From BP-133 sp040756995 (GTDB lineage Bacteria > Actinomycetota > Acidimicrobiia > IMCC26256 > BP-133): 64,000 nucleotides of DNA. Positions 1 through 8,122 of this stretch are shown in pieces (the first letter of the stretch is position 1; each line of letters starts with the position of its first letter). A program made the translations under genes and the position numbers. The stretch is from positions 124,001 to 188,000 of the forward strand of contig JBFLYK010000004.1 in assembly GCA_040756995.1 (NCBI GenBank), written 5' to 3'. The notes under the pieces were generated by a model. It was not told the origin of the DNA. It saw only the letters and a program-made list of their open reading frames with translations, and searched no databases.

Positions 1-207
1 GGCGCCGAGCCCGGCGGCGGCCCGGTCGAGCAGGCCGGCCACCCGGATCATGAAGAACTCGTCGAGGTTGCGGGAGAAGATGGCCAGGAACTTCACCCGT
101 TCCAGGAGCGGCAGCTTGCGGTCTTCGGCCAGGGCGAGCACCCGGCCGTTGAAGTCCAACCAGGACAACTCCCGGTCGAGGTACCGGCGCGGCCCTTCGT
201 CACTCAT
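1..207 (-). CDS. ppk1: Polyphosphate kinase Ppk1, N-terminal fragment
   Basis: This is the first 69 residues of a Ppk1, running off the left edge of the window. The N-terminal domain signature is clear: an LSWLDFN stretch, then a run ending FLAIFSRNLDEFF, which contains the Asn that matches the nucleotide-binding Asn45 of E. coli Ppk. Ppk1 reversibly transfers the gamma phosphate of ATP to polyphosphate. The ATG at 207 overlaps the TGA of the upstream ROK kinase gene by four bases (ATGA), so the two are probably co-translated. Nothing can be said about the catalytic domain because it lies outside the window. Confidence 0.9.
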   Translation of the reverse strand, partial: MSDEGPRRYLDRELSWLDFNGRVLALAEDRKLPLLERVKFLAIFSRNLDEFFMIRVAGLLDRAAAGLGA

Positions 208-1166
208 CCCTTCACCCTCTCGGCACCGATTCGCTCGGCGGCCATTAGCGCCGCCCCCATGGAACCGCCGCGATCACCGAGCGCGGCGGGGATGATCCGC
301 AGATCGGGGTTGCGGGGGAACACGTCGGCCCGGCAGGCCTGGTCCACCCGCTCCACGAATTTCGGTCCGAGCCGGTCGGCCAGTCCACCGCCGACGACCA
401 CGAGCGGGATGTCGAGCAACGACGTCGCCGAGGCGATGGCCACACCGAGCGCCCCGACGGCGTCGTCGATCAGCTCCGTGGCGACGGTGTCGCCGGCCGC
501 CAGGGCCTTCACGAAGACCCCCGACGTCATCCGCCGGCCCGGGGCCAGGTCGACGAGCGCCGTGTCGCGGCCTTTGCGCTCGAGGTCGCGGGCCCGGCGC
601 TCCATCGCCGCCCGACCGGCGTAGGCCTCCAGGTGACCGCGGCCTCCGCAGCCGCACATCCGTCCGCCGCGCCGGACGATCATGTGCCCGATCTCCCCGG
701 CCGCTCCGGTGGGACCGCGGCGGAGCACACCGTCGAGCACGACGCCGGCGCCGATGCCGGTCCCCACGAAGACGCCGAGGAGGTTGTCGGCCCCCTGCCC
801 CGCGCCCAGCCGGTGCTCGGCCAGCGTGCCGACGTTCACGTCGTTGTCGACGGCCACCGGCACACCGTCGAGCGCGCTGGAGAGGGCGCCGGCGACGTCG
901 AACGGTTCCATCCAGCCGGGCAGGTTGGGTGCCTGGCGGACGGTGCCCTCATCGGCGGGATCGATCACGCCGGGAGCACCGACGCCGATGCCGGTGAGAT
1001 CGTCGACCGGCCCGAGGTCACGCACCACGGCCGCCATGGCGTCGACGACGGCCAGCGGGCCTCCCTGCGTCGGAGTCTTGGCCTTGGCTTCGGCCAGCAC
1101 CCTGGCCCCGTCGAACACGACGGCATAGATCTTGGTGCCACCCAGATCGATGCCGACCCAATTCAC
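204..1166 (-). CDS. ROK-family sugar kinase (glucokinase-like)
   Basis: The 320-residue protein has the ROK architecture. The N-terminal phosphate-binding loop reads GIDLGGTKI, a GTGIGAG phosphate-2 loop follows near residue 140, and a zinc motif GH...CGCGGRGHLEAYAG lies near residues 160-185. The third zinc Cys of the usual CxCGxxGCxE motif is replaced by His. ROK kinases of this length mostly phosphorylate glucose or related hexoses with ATP. Some actinobacterial relatives use polyphosphate. The gene overlaps ppk1 by four bases and follows ppx, so a link to polyphosphate is tempting, but the motifs look like the ordinary ATP type. The substrate cannot be fixed from sequence. Confidence 0.85.
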   Translation of the reverse strand: MNWVGIDLGGTKIYAVVFDGARVLAEAKAKTPTQGGPLAVVDAMAAVVRDLGPVDDLTGIGVGAPGVIDPADEGTVRQAPNLPGWMEPFDVAGALSSALDGVPVAVDNDVNVGTLAEHRLGAGQGADNLLGVFVGTGIGAGVVLDGVLRRGPTGAAGEIGHMIVRRGGRMCGCGGRGHLEAYAGRAAMERRARDLERKGRDTALVDLAPGRRMTSGVFVKALAAGDTVATELIDDAVGALGVAIASATSLLDIPLVVVGGGLADRLGPKFVERVDQACRADVFPRNPDLRIIPAALGDRGGSMGAALMAAERIGAERVKG

Positions 1167-1176
1167 GCCGTGGAGG

Positions 1177-2760
1177 CTACCGCGGCGAGGTCATCACCCG
1201 GCCCTGCGGAATCACCGTGATGTCCAGCCGGCGACCGAAGACCCGTTGCAGCATTGCCGCCTGGCGGGAGGCGGCCCACAGCTCGAGTTCGCAGTTCCCG
1301 GTGGCCCGCACCTGGAGCCGCAGCCTCCCGCCGGAGAGCTCGACGCCCACGCCCTCGACGGCCTGGCCCCGACCCCGGTCGAGGCTGGCGGCCAAACGCA
1401 AGATCGTCGCCAGCTTCACGACACGGTCGCGTCGTTTTGGCGACAACGATCCGAACGGCTTGTGCGACGGCTTGGGAAAGCCGCGGCCGCCGTAGCGGGC
1501 CACCGCCGCCAGGGCCAGGACCTCCTCCGGCGCGAAGCCCCGCAGGCGGCCGTGCTGGATCAGGTAGCTGGTGTGCTTGTGCTGGGCGAGCACGGAGACG
1601 AGCTCGCCGATGTCGTGGAGGAGGCCGGCGTACTCCAGCAGCTCGCGGTCCTGGTCACCGAGGCGGTGGAGGCGGTCGGTCTGGTCGAAGATCTCCAGCG
1701 CCAGCCGGGCGACGTGCCGGCTGTGCCCTTCGTCCCAATTGCAGCGCCGGGCCAGCGCCTCGACCGAAGCCCGGCGGATGTCGACGACACCGAGCGGAAC
1801 GGCCTCGACGGGATGCAGGCCGCGGATGGTGTCGAGCACCATTCCCTCCCGCAGCGCCCATTCGGAGACCGTCAGCTCGTCGAAGCCGAACAGCTCCATG
1901 GCGGTGGCCAGCAACATGGCGCCGGCCGGCACCAGATCGACCCGGCGCAGCTCGAGGCCCGGGAAGCGGCGCCGCTCGTTGGCGCTGGTGGTCATCAGCT
2001 GCTCGTGGAGGTCGAGGAACTCCAGGCGGGAGAACGTGAACTGGTTGACCGACACCGGGATGCCGCCCGAGCGGCGGTAGGCCACCATGCGGGCCAGGTC
2101 GCAGAAGGTGCCGCCCGACCCGACGGCCAGCGACGGGACGAAGGAATCGCCGGCGCTGAACAGGTCGGCGATCTCGCCGGCCACCGGTTCCAGCCGGTTG
2201 AGGAGGCGGGCGCGCAGCCGGCGCTGATCGCCCCGGGTCAGCGGGTCGTGGCGGACGAGCTCGGTGGTGAGGCGGGCGACGCCGAGCGGCAGGCTCCGGG
2301 CCCACCACAGGGCATTGGCGTCGCCGACCATGACCTCGAGGCTGCCGCCCCCGAGATCGAAGGCCAGGACGGGCCCCTTCTCCATGAGCACGCTGGCCCG
2401 GACGGCCGAATAGATCAGGCTGGCCTCGGTCTCCCCGTCGATGATCCGAGGTTCGATCCCGGTCTCTTCGGCCAGCGCGTCGGCCACCCGCCGGCCGTTG
2501 GCGGCCTCCCGGAAGGCGCTGGTGGCGCAGGCGACGACCCGGGTCGCGCCGGCGCCGTCGGCCAACGCCCGGAACCGCCGGACCGTGGCCAGCGCCCGCC
2601 GGATGGCGTCGCGGCCGATGCGCCCGTCCCGGGCGACGTCGTCACCGAGGCGGAGCATCTCCTTTTCCCGGAGCAGAGGGACGAATGACCCATCAGGGCC
2701 GGCGTCGACAACGAGGAGGTGGAACGAGTTCGTTCCGAGGTCGATGGCCGCGATCCGCAT
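1177..2760 (-). CDS. ppx: Exopolyphosphatase / pppGpp phosphohydrolase (Ppx/GppA) with C-terminal HD domain
   Basis: The ATG at 2760 gives the family start MRIAAIDLGTNSFHLLV, so I prefer it to an upstream in-frame start. The protein is 527 residues. The N-terminal half shows the sugar-kinase-fold Ppx signature: DLGTNSFHLL, then a second phosphate loop (LAFDLGGGSLEV near residue 130). The C-terminal half (about residues 310-480) carries the HD-type helical domain, with LLHDIGELV. Members remove terminal phosphate from polyphosphate or convert pppGpp to ppGpp. It sits 10 bp upstream of the ROK gene on the same strand and downstream of a CHAD protein, which fits polyphosphate turnover. Confidence 0.88.
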   Translation of the reverse strand: MRIAAIDLGTNSFHLLVVDAGPDGSFVPLLREKEMLRLGDDVARDGRIGRDAIRRALATVRRFRALADGAGATRVVACATSAFREAANGRRVADALAEETGIEPRIIDGETEASLIYSAVRASVLMEKGPVLAFDLGGGSLEVMVGDANALWWARSLPLGVARLTTELVRHDPLTRGDQRRLRARLLNRLEPVAGEIADLFSAGDSFVPSLAVGSGGTFCDLARMVAYRRSGGIPVSVNQFTFSRLEFLDLHEQLMTTSANERRRFPGLELRRVDLVPAGAMLLATAMELFGFDELTVSEWALREGMVLDTIRGLHPVEAVPLGVVDIRRASVEALARRCNWDEGHSRHVARLALEIFDQTDRLHRLGDQDRELLEYAGLLHDIGELVSVLAQHKHTSYLIQHGRLRGFAPEEVLALAAVARYGGRGFPKPSHKPFGSLSPKRRDRVVKLATILRLAASLDRGRGQAVEGVGVELSGGRLRLQVRATGNCELELWAASRQAAMLQRVFGRRLDITVIPQGRVMTSPR

Positions 2761-2850
2761 GTGCGCCTTGGAGGGTAAGAAACCGAGGTTTCGCCGCGGA
2801 CAAATTCGACCCAACCAGGGGTGAACTCCTGCCCGTCGAGGACCTGCGCG

Positions 2851-4365
2851 TCAGCGAAGCCAGGCCCGCAGGGCCTTGTCGGACGCCCGGGCCCACACTT
2901 CGGGCCAGGCCGCCCGCTTGGCCTGGGCCTCGGCCCGCTGCAGGCCGATCAGCTGGCCGATGATCATCGCTTCCCGCGTCGAACGGGTCTTCGGCGCGAT
3001 CTGGCGGAGCCAGGCCTCGGTCACGCAGGCGTCCTGATGGTCACCGAGAACGGTCTGCACGGCGGCGATCTGCTTGGCGAAAACGGTGGCCGGTTTCCCC
3101 ATCACGCCGGCCGCCGCTTCGGCGGCGTAGCGCGTGTGCTTGGCCAGGATCCGCACGGCGTGCAGCTGCTCGTCGGCCGGCACCTCCGGGAGTTCCTTCA
3201 CCGCCCGGGCCAGCCGGCGCCAGGGACGGCGGACGAGTGCGGGCAGGGCCTCGGCCGCCGGCTGTCGGGCCAGGTCCTCACCACCGGTGGTGAGGGCGAA
3301 CTGTGGCTCTGACGCCGCTTCCGTGAGCCGGTCGAGCAGCGCGACGTACCGGGGGCTGTCCATCGCCTCCAGCAGCCGCTCCCGCGCCGCTTCCCGCTCG
3401 CGGGCCAGGCGCCCCACCGTCGTCGTGACGCCGGCGGCGTCCTCTTTCGGCAGCGTGTGGGCCTGGTGCTCGAGCCGCTCCATGAGGACCTCGGTGTCGC
3501 GCACGTCGCCCAGCAGGGCCGCGAACCACCCCGCCTCCTCCCGCAATCCCGCCACCCACTCGGGGTCGAGCAGGGGCCGGAACGTGCGGAGATCGGAGCG
3601 GAGGCGACGGGTGCCGACGCGGGCCTGGTGGACGTCTTCCGGGTCGTCGCCGAGGCGCACACCGGGGTCGTGGGCCACGATGCGGGCCAGGGCATTGCCG
3701 ATCGCCGCCCGCACGACCTCGCCCATCGTCGAATCGGCTCTGACGGCGGTGACGGTTCCCGGCAGGGGCTCCAGCGCCCGGGGGCCGAGGGCCCGCACCA
3801 CTTTCGGCGTGTTGTCCGGCTCGCCGGCGCCGGCATCGCGGAGGCGCTGGACCACCATCGGCAACAGCCCGTCGGGCGCCCCGTCCTCGACCTCGACCTC
3901 GACCTCCCGGAAGCGCGACGCCAGGCGGCGGCCGTGGTACACGGACACCTCGTCGTCGGCGATCTCCGCCACCGCCGCGCCGTTGAGGTTGAGCGCCACC
4001 CGCGTCCGCTCGGTCTTGAGGCGGGCGACGGCCACCAGCGGCTCACCGCGGGCGTAGGCCCGAACCAGCTGCTCGGCGTCGGGCGGAATCGTTCCCGCCG
4101 GACCCTCGAAAGAGATCTCCCGGCGGCTCATCACCGGCCCGCGCTCGCCGTCCGGGAGCTTGACCGTCCACGGCGGGTCGTCGCCGACGCGGTGGCGGAG
4201 GCTCACGCCGGCCCGGGCGAGGCGCACATCCCTGGTGTCGTAATAGGTCGCGTCGAGCTTCTTGACCTTGAGGGGCTCGACATGCAGGTCGGGGAAGAGG
4301 TCGTCGAGGACCGGCAGGGCGAACCCGCCCCAGGCCGCCAGCTTGACCTCCCGCTCGATCTTCAT
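2851..4365 (-). CDS. CYTH-CHAD domain protein (polyphosphate-associated)
   Basis: The 504-residue protein starts with the CYTH ExExK motif (EREVKL, residues 4-9) and shows the conserved Arg/Lys/Glu strands of a triphosphate tunnel over the first 200 residues. A CHAD domain follows from about residue 220, opening with HQARVGTRRLRSDLRTF and containing conserved His and basic residues (KHTRYAAE near residue 430). CHAD domains bind polyphosphate, and CYTH domains hydrolyse triphosphates or inorganic polyphosphate. The start ATG overlaps the stop of the upstream Ppk1-like gene (ATGA), which strongly suggests the two act together. The enzymatic activity itself is inferred from family knowledge. Confidence 0.9.
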   Translation of the reverse strand: MKIEREVKLAAWGGFALPVLDDLFPDLHVEPLKVKKLDATYYDTRDVRLARAGVSLRHRVGDDPPWTVKLPDGERGPVMSRREISFEGPAGTIPPDAEQLVRAYARGEPLVAVARLKTERTRVALNLNGAAVAEIADDEVSVYHGRRLASRFREVEVEVEDGAPDGLLPMVVQRLRDAGAGEPDNTPKVVRALGPRALEPLPGTVTAVRADSTMGEVVRAAIGNALARIVAHDPGVRLGDDPEDVHQARVGTRRLRSDLRTFRPLLDPEWVAGLREEAGWFAALLGDVRDTEVLMERLEHQAHTLPKEDAAGVTTTVGRLAREREAARERLLEAMDSPRYVALLDRLTEAASEPQFALTTGGEDLARQPAAEALPALVRRPWRRLARAVKELPEVPADEQLHAVRILAKHTRYAAEAAAGVMGKPATVFAKQIAAVQTVLGDHQDACVTEAWLRQIAPKTRSTREAMIIGQLIGLQRAEAQAKRAAWPEVWARASDKALRAWLR

Positions 4366-6353
4366 CGGCGGAGGGTAGCGCCGCCGAGCCCCGTCGCTCC
4401 GCTTGCGGCCAGGGTGCGCAGCACGTCCTCGGCGCCCGGCCCCTGGCGGTGCCAGCGGCCATAGGCGTCCATCTCCCAGGCGGCGAAGCGCACCAGCGCG
4501 TCGAGCGTCGCCTGCAGCCGGGCCCGGTGGGCCGGGTCGTCGACCGGCGCCGCCACGTCGACCTGCCGGTCGAGGGCCGAGGACAGGTCACCGGAGGAGA
4601 GGAACACGGCGCTGGACTCCCCCGACCCGAAGGCGAACAGCCGTGAGGTCTCGAAGTGGCGGCCCGGCGTGGACACCACCCGGATCCCGTCCGACAGCCC
4701 CGGCACACCGGGCCGCAGAGCGCAGGCACCGGACACCACGATGTCGATGCGCACGCCGCGCTGCGACGCCCGGTACAGGGCATCGATGACTTCGCGGTCG
4801 ACGAGCCGGTAGACCTTGAGGGCGATGTGGCCGGCCGGTCCGGCCGCCGTTTCCCGCCGGATGAGTTCCAGGAGCCGGCTCCTCAGATGCCCCGGCCCCA
4901 CCAGGAGCTTCCGGAAGCGGGCCGGCCGGCTGTAGCCCGTCAGATAGTTGAAGAGATCGGTCAGATCGGCCGTGATGTCGGGCTCGGCCGACAACAGGGA
5001 CACGCCTTCCGGTCGCCGGGTGGGATGGTGCAGGCCGGTCCCGACCACGCCGTAGCGCGACAGCCCGTCGCCGCCGTCACGGATCACCAGCGTGAGCGGA
5101 CAGTGGGTGCGCATGCCGACGAGGCCGTAGACGACATGGGCTCCGGCCCGCTCCAGAGCGCGGGCGCAGGCCACGCTGCGGCGCTCGTCGAGCCGGGCGG
5201 TCAGTTCGACCACGGCCACCACGCTGGCGCCGCGCTCCGCCGCCCGGACCAGGGCCCGGACCGTGGGCCCGTCGGGCGAGGCGCGGTAGAGCGTCTGCTT
5301 GATGGCCAGCAACGCCGGGTCGGCCGACGCCCGGTCGAGGAGCGCCACCACCGAATCGGCGTAGGACTCGTAGGGGAAGTGGACGAGCAGGTCGCGTTCG
5401 TCGAGTTGCCGGAAGATGTCGGGCGAGCGGCGGGCCGCCGTCCGGCACGGCCCGGGCTCCCGGCCGTCAGGCAAGGGCAAGGAGGCCAGGTCGGCCATCC
5501 CCAGCAGTCCCTCCACCCGGTACACCTCGCCGGCGCCGAGATTGAAGTCGTCCGCCAGGCGGTCGAGGATCTCGTCGGGCATCGCCGCGTCGACCTCGAG
5601 GCGGACAGCCGGGGCGTGGCGCTCCAGCCGCAGCTGGCGCTCGACCGACGCCAGCATGTCTCCCCCGTCGGGCGTGGCCCGCACGCCGCCCTGCCGGGTG
5701 ACGCGGAAGACGCCGCAGGCCTCCACGCGCTCGTTCGGGAAGAGCCCCGCCAGGTTGGCCGCCACCATCTGCTCCAGGGGCACGACCCGCATGCCCGGGC
5801 CACCGGGCCGCGGGCGCGCCCGCACGAACCGGGGCGCGACCGGCGGAAGCTCTACCACGCCGAAGCGGCGCCGGCCCTCGCTGTCGGCCACGATGACCGC
5901 CACGTTGAGGGAGAGGTTGGCCGGAGGCGGCAGGGCCCGGCCCGGCTCCATCACGAGCGGCGAGAGCATCGGGCGGATCCGGTCACGGAAGACCGCCGTC
6001 GCCGCCGCCCGGTCGTCGTCGCTCAGCGCTCGCCAGTCGCACAGCTCCAGGCCGATGTCGCCCAGACGGGCGCGCAACCGCTCGAAGGTCGCATCCTGCC
6101 GCCGCAGGAGAGCCTGGACCCGCTGACGGACCTCGTCGCCGCGCCCTGCGGTGAGCTGGAAGAAGTCGTCGACGAACAGCCCGACTTCGGCCAGGATCCG
6201 GATCCGCTCGGCCGGTGAGGGGCCCTCGTCCTCAGCCAGCGCCAGCCGCCGGCCTGCGCTGTCGAGACTGCCGACATCTGCATCGAGGTAACTCAACGGT
6301 TCCCCGACGGTTGCCACGGCGCGCGGTACTGCGACCGGGGACTCCACTGCCAT
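4362..6353 (-). CDS. Degenerate Ppk1 paralogue (probable non-catalytic polyphosphate kinase homologue)
   Basis: The 663-residue protein aligns with Ppk1 over its whole length: the N-domain (SYLDADVGSLD), the H domain, and the two PLD-like catalytic domains (QTLYRAS, HVVYGLVGMRTH, DLFNYLTGYSR, LRPGVPGLSDGIRV). By alignment with E. coli Ppk, the phosphorylated His435 is kept (H417), as are the metal-site Arg375 and Arg405 (R357, R387). However Arg564 is Ser541, His592 is Thr569, Asn45 is Phe60, the Tyr468 position is lost, and the Lys two residues after His435 is Pro. Loss of both Arg564 and His592 predicts no kinase activity. It may bind polyphosphate or regulate the true Ppk1. It is coupled to the CYTH-CHAD gene by a 4-bp overlap. 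Confidence 0.85.
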   Translation of the reverse strand: MAVESPVAVPRAVATVGEPLSYLDADVGSLDSAGRRLALAEDEGPSPAERIRILAEVGLFVDDFFQLTAGRGDEVRQRVQALLRRQDATFERLRARLGDIGLELCDWRALSDDDRAAATAVFRDRIRPMLSPLVMEPGRALPPPANLSLNVAVIVADSEGRRRFGVVELPPVAPRFVRARPRPGGPGMRVVPLEQMVAANLAGLFPNERVEACGVFRVTRQGGVRATPDGGDMLASVERQLRLERHAPAVRLEVDAAMPDEILDRLADDFNLGAGEVYRVEGLLGMADLASLPLPDGREPGPCRTAARRSPDIFRQLDERDLLVHFPYESYADSVVALLDRASADPALLAIKQTLYRASPDGPTVRALVRAAERGASVVAVVELTARLDERRSVACARALERAGAHVVYGLVGMRTHCPLTLVIRDGGDGLSRYGVVGTGLHHPTRRPEGVSLLSAEPDITADLTDLFNYLTGYSRPARFRKLLVGPGHLRSRLLELIRRETAAGPAGHIALKVYRLVDREVIDALYRASQRGVRIDIVVSGACALRPGVPGLSDGIRVVSTPGRHFETSRLFAFGSGESSAVFLSSGDLSSALDRQVDVAAPVDDPAHRARLQATLDALVRFAAWEMDAYGRWHRQGPGAEDVLRTLAASGATGLGGATLRR

Positions 6354-6375
6354 TCCCCCACGTTACGACGCGGCA

Positions 6376-6414
6376 GGTGACCGCTCCGCGAACGGAGGGG
6401 AACGACTCCGTAAC
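6376..6414 (-). promoter_or_regulatory. Candidate PHO box upstream of the Ppk1-like operon
   Basis: Read on the minus strand, GTTACGG, GTTCCCC and GTCACCT units occur with 11-bp periodicity (offsets 0, 11 and 33; the unit at offset 22 is a poor match). They lie 20-60 bp before the Ppk1-like start. Actinobacterial PhoP/RegX3-type boxes are built from 11-bp direct repeats of a GTTCACC-like core. The match is weaker than at pstS1. Confidence 0.35.
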
Positions 6415-6436
6415 TGAACGGGGTCTCCCCGGAATA

Positions 6437-6760
6437 TCAGCCCGCCGACTCCTGGAGCATTGCGAAGACCTCCGCCAGCTCCTCGTGGATACGCGCCCTC
6501 AGATTGCCGCAGATCACGAGGCGCTGCTCGGGAAGCGCCCAGTGGAGCAGGTCGGACAGCTCACTGCCGTGGGGCAGCACGACCTCGATCTCGGAGTCAC
6601 CGCGCTCCCAGCTGTAGAGGTTGATCTCCAGCCGCAGCATGGGCGGATCGCCGGCCACGAGCCTCACGTGCGACCGCTCGGTCTCCGGCGCCGGGCGGGG
6701 CTTGTCCAGCACGACCTCGGTGTCGCCGGGATCGCCGTTGCGATTGGGCATCGTCTTCAC
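6437..6760 (-). CDS. Small acidic protein of unknown function
   Basis: I do not recognise this protein. I chose the GTG at 6760 because a good Shine-Dalgarno (AGAGGTG) lies about 10 bases upstream; an ATG three codons later is the alternative. The product is 107 residues. It has a hydrophilic, charged first third (many Asp, Pro, Glu), then an alternating hydrophobic segment MLRLEINLYSWE likely to be beta strands, and a C-terminal helix. It lies between the Ppk1-like operon and the divergent pstS1, so it may be part of the phosphate regulon. No domain or catalytic motif is visible. Confidence 0.6.
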   Translation of the reverse strand: MKTMPNRNGDPGDTEVVLDKPRPAPETERSHVRLVAGDPPMLRLEINLYSWERGDSEIEVVLPHGSELSDLLHWALPEQRLVICGNLRARIHEELAEVFAMLQESAG

Positions 6761-6949
6761 GGCCGGAATCCACCTCTTTGTCGGGTCCGGTGGAGATTGT
6801 GCAGAACGCGGATGACGCGACACCCAACACCGAATGTCGGAGCCCTGAACCGGTCGGGAAGCGTGCCCTTACCGTTGGGGACCGTTTGGCCCCCTGATAC
6901 CGCCGGTGCAAACGCAACGAATGGTTCAAGCGGGACAGGGCCGGGCTCT

Positions 6950-6982
6950 GTTCAGAATGACTTAACTATTCGTTCAGCGCGA
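6950..6982 (+). promoter_or_regulatory. PHO-box-like triple 11-bp repeat upstream of pstS1
   Basis: Three units in exact 11-bp register begin GTTCAGA (6950), CTTAACT (6961) and GTTCAGC (6972). This matches the architecture of actinobacterial PHO boxes, which are direct repeats of 11 bp with a GTTCACC-like core bound by PhoP or RegX3. The block ends 51 bp before the pstS1 ATG, and a TTGACA lies at 6989-6994. A regX3/senX3 pair is encoded about 3.5 kb downstream. Confidence 0.6.
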
Positions 6983-7033
6983 TCCCGCTTGACAGCGGAA
7001 CCGTTTTCACCGGCCTTCCTTACCTTCAACAGC

Positions 7034-8122
7034 ATGACCCGAAAGCGAATCCCCGTTCTTGTTCTTGCGGCCTTCACAATGCTGGGCCTTCTGGCCGCCT
7101 GCGGCGGTGGCGACGACTCCTCTGACTCGACGTCGCAGGGAAGCACGACCGACTCCGCCAAGCTGGCGCCGGCCACGCTCAACGCGTCGGGCGCCACGTT
7201 CCCCCAGGCCTTCTACGAGCAGGCCATCGCCTCGTTCTCCGAGAAGCACTCCGGTGTGACCATCAACTACGGCGGCGGCGGATCCGGCAAGGGCCGCACG
7301 GACCTGCAGACCGGCGTGGTCGACTTCGCCGGCTCCGACGGTCTGGTCAAGGAGGAGGACAAGCCCAAGTTCAAGGGGCCGTTCCTCTACTTCCCGACCG
7401 TGGCCGCCCCGATCACGGTCTCCTACAAGCTCGACGGCGTCGACAGCCAGCTGCAGCTGTCGCCTGAGACCATCGCCAAGATCTTCCAGCGGGAGATCAA
7501 GACGTGGAACGACAAGGCGATCGCCGCCGACAACCCCGACGCCAAGCTCCCGTCGACTCCCATCGTCGTCGCCCGCCGGTCGGACAGCTCCGGCACGACT
7601 GAGAACTTCACCAAGTTCCTCAAGGCCGCCGCGCCCTCGGTCTGGAAGCTCGACGCCGGGTCGACGGTCAACTGGCCGGCCGACACCCAGGGCGGCAACG
7701 GCAACAGCGGCGTGGCCCAGATCGTCAGCGGCACCAACGGTGCCATCGGGTACGTCGACTTCTCCGACGCTAAGGCCACGAACCTGAAGTGGGCCAAGGT
7801 GAAGAACAAGGCCGGCCAGTGGGTCGACCCGACCCTCGACGCCGCCAGCGCCGCCCTGGCCGGGGTCGAGATCAAGCCCGACCTGAGCTACAGCCCGCTG
7901 TGGGCCGACGGCGAGGCCGCCTACCCCATCACCGCTCCCACGTGGATCCTCGCCTACACGACCCAGAGCGACAAGGCGAAGGGCGAGGCGCTGAAGGCCT
8001 TCCTCAAGTTCATCTACGAGGACGGTCAGGAGATGGCGGCTGAAGTCAGCTACGCCAAGCTGCCCGACACGCTCAAGGACAAGGCGCTGGCCCAGGTGGA
8101 CCAGCTCGTCATCCCCGGTTGA
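7034..8122 (+). CDS. pstS: Phosphate ABC transporter substrate-binding lipoprotein PstS1
   Basis: The 362-residue protein starts with a lipoprotein signal peptide ending LLAAC (lipidated Cys23), then a Gly/Ser/Asp-rich spacer. The PstS core follows: LNASGATFPQAFYEQA near residue 50, a GGGGSGKG phosphate loop near residue 80, and RSDSSGTTENF near residue 185. It binds inorganic phosphate outside the membrane and hands it to PstC/PstA. The ATG at 7034 gives a complete signal peptide. The TGA overlaps the TTG start of pstC1 (TTGA), and a PHO-box-like repeat lies just upstream. Compared with PstS2 in this window, this is the conventional membrane-tethered form. Confidence 0.95.
   Translation: MTRKRIPVLVLAAFTMLGLLAACGGGDDSSDSTSQGSTTDSAKLAPATLNASGATFPQAFYEQAIASFSEKHSGVTINYGGGGSGKGRTDLQTGVVDFAGSDGLVKEEDKPKFKGPFLYFPTVAAPITVSYKLDGVDSQLQLSPETIAKIFQREIKTWNDKAIAADNPDAKLPSTPIVVARRSDSSGTTENFTKFLKAAAPSVWKLDAGSTVNWPADTQGGNGNSGVAQIVSGTNGAIGYVDFSDAKATNLKWAKVKNKAGQWVDPTLDAASAALAGVEIKPDLSYSPLWADGEAAYPITAPTWILAYTTQSDKAKGEALKAFLKFIYEDGQEMAAEVSYAKLPDTLKDKALAQVDQLVIPG

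Noticed and set aside
4656..6218. A 520-codon open frame on the plus strand
   Set aside because: It is antisense to the Ppk1-like gene, with low-complexity composition and no ribosome site.
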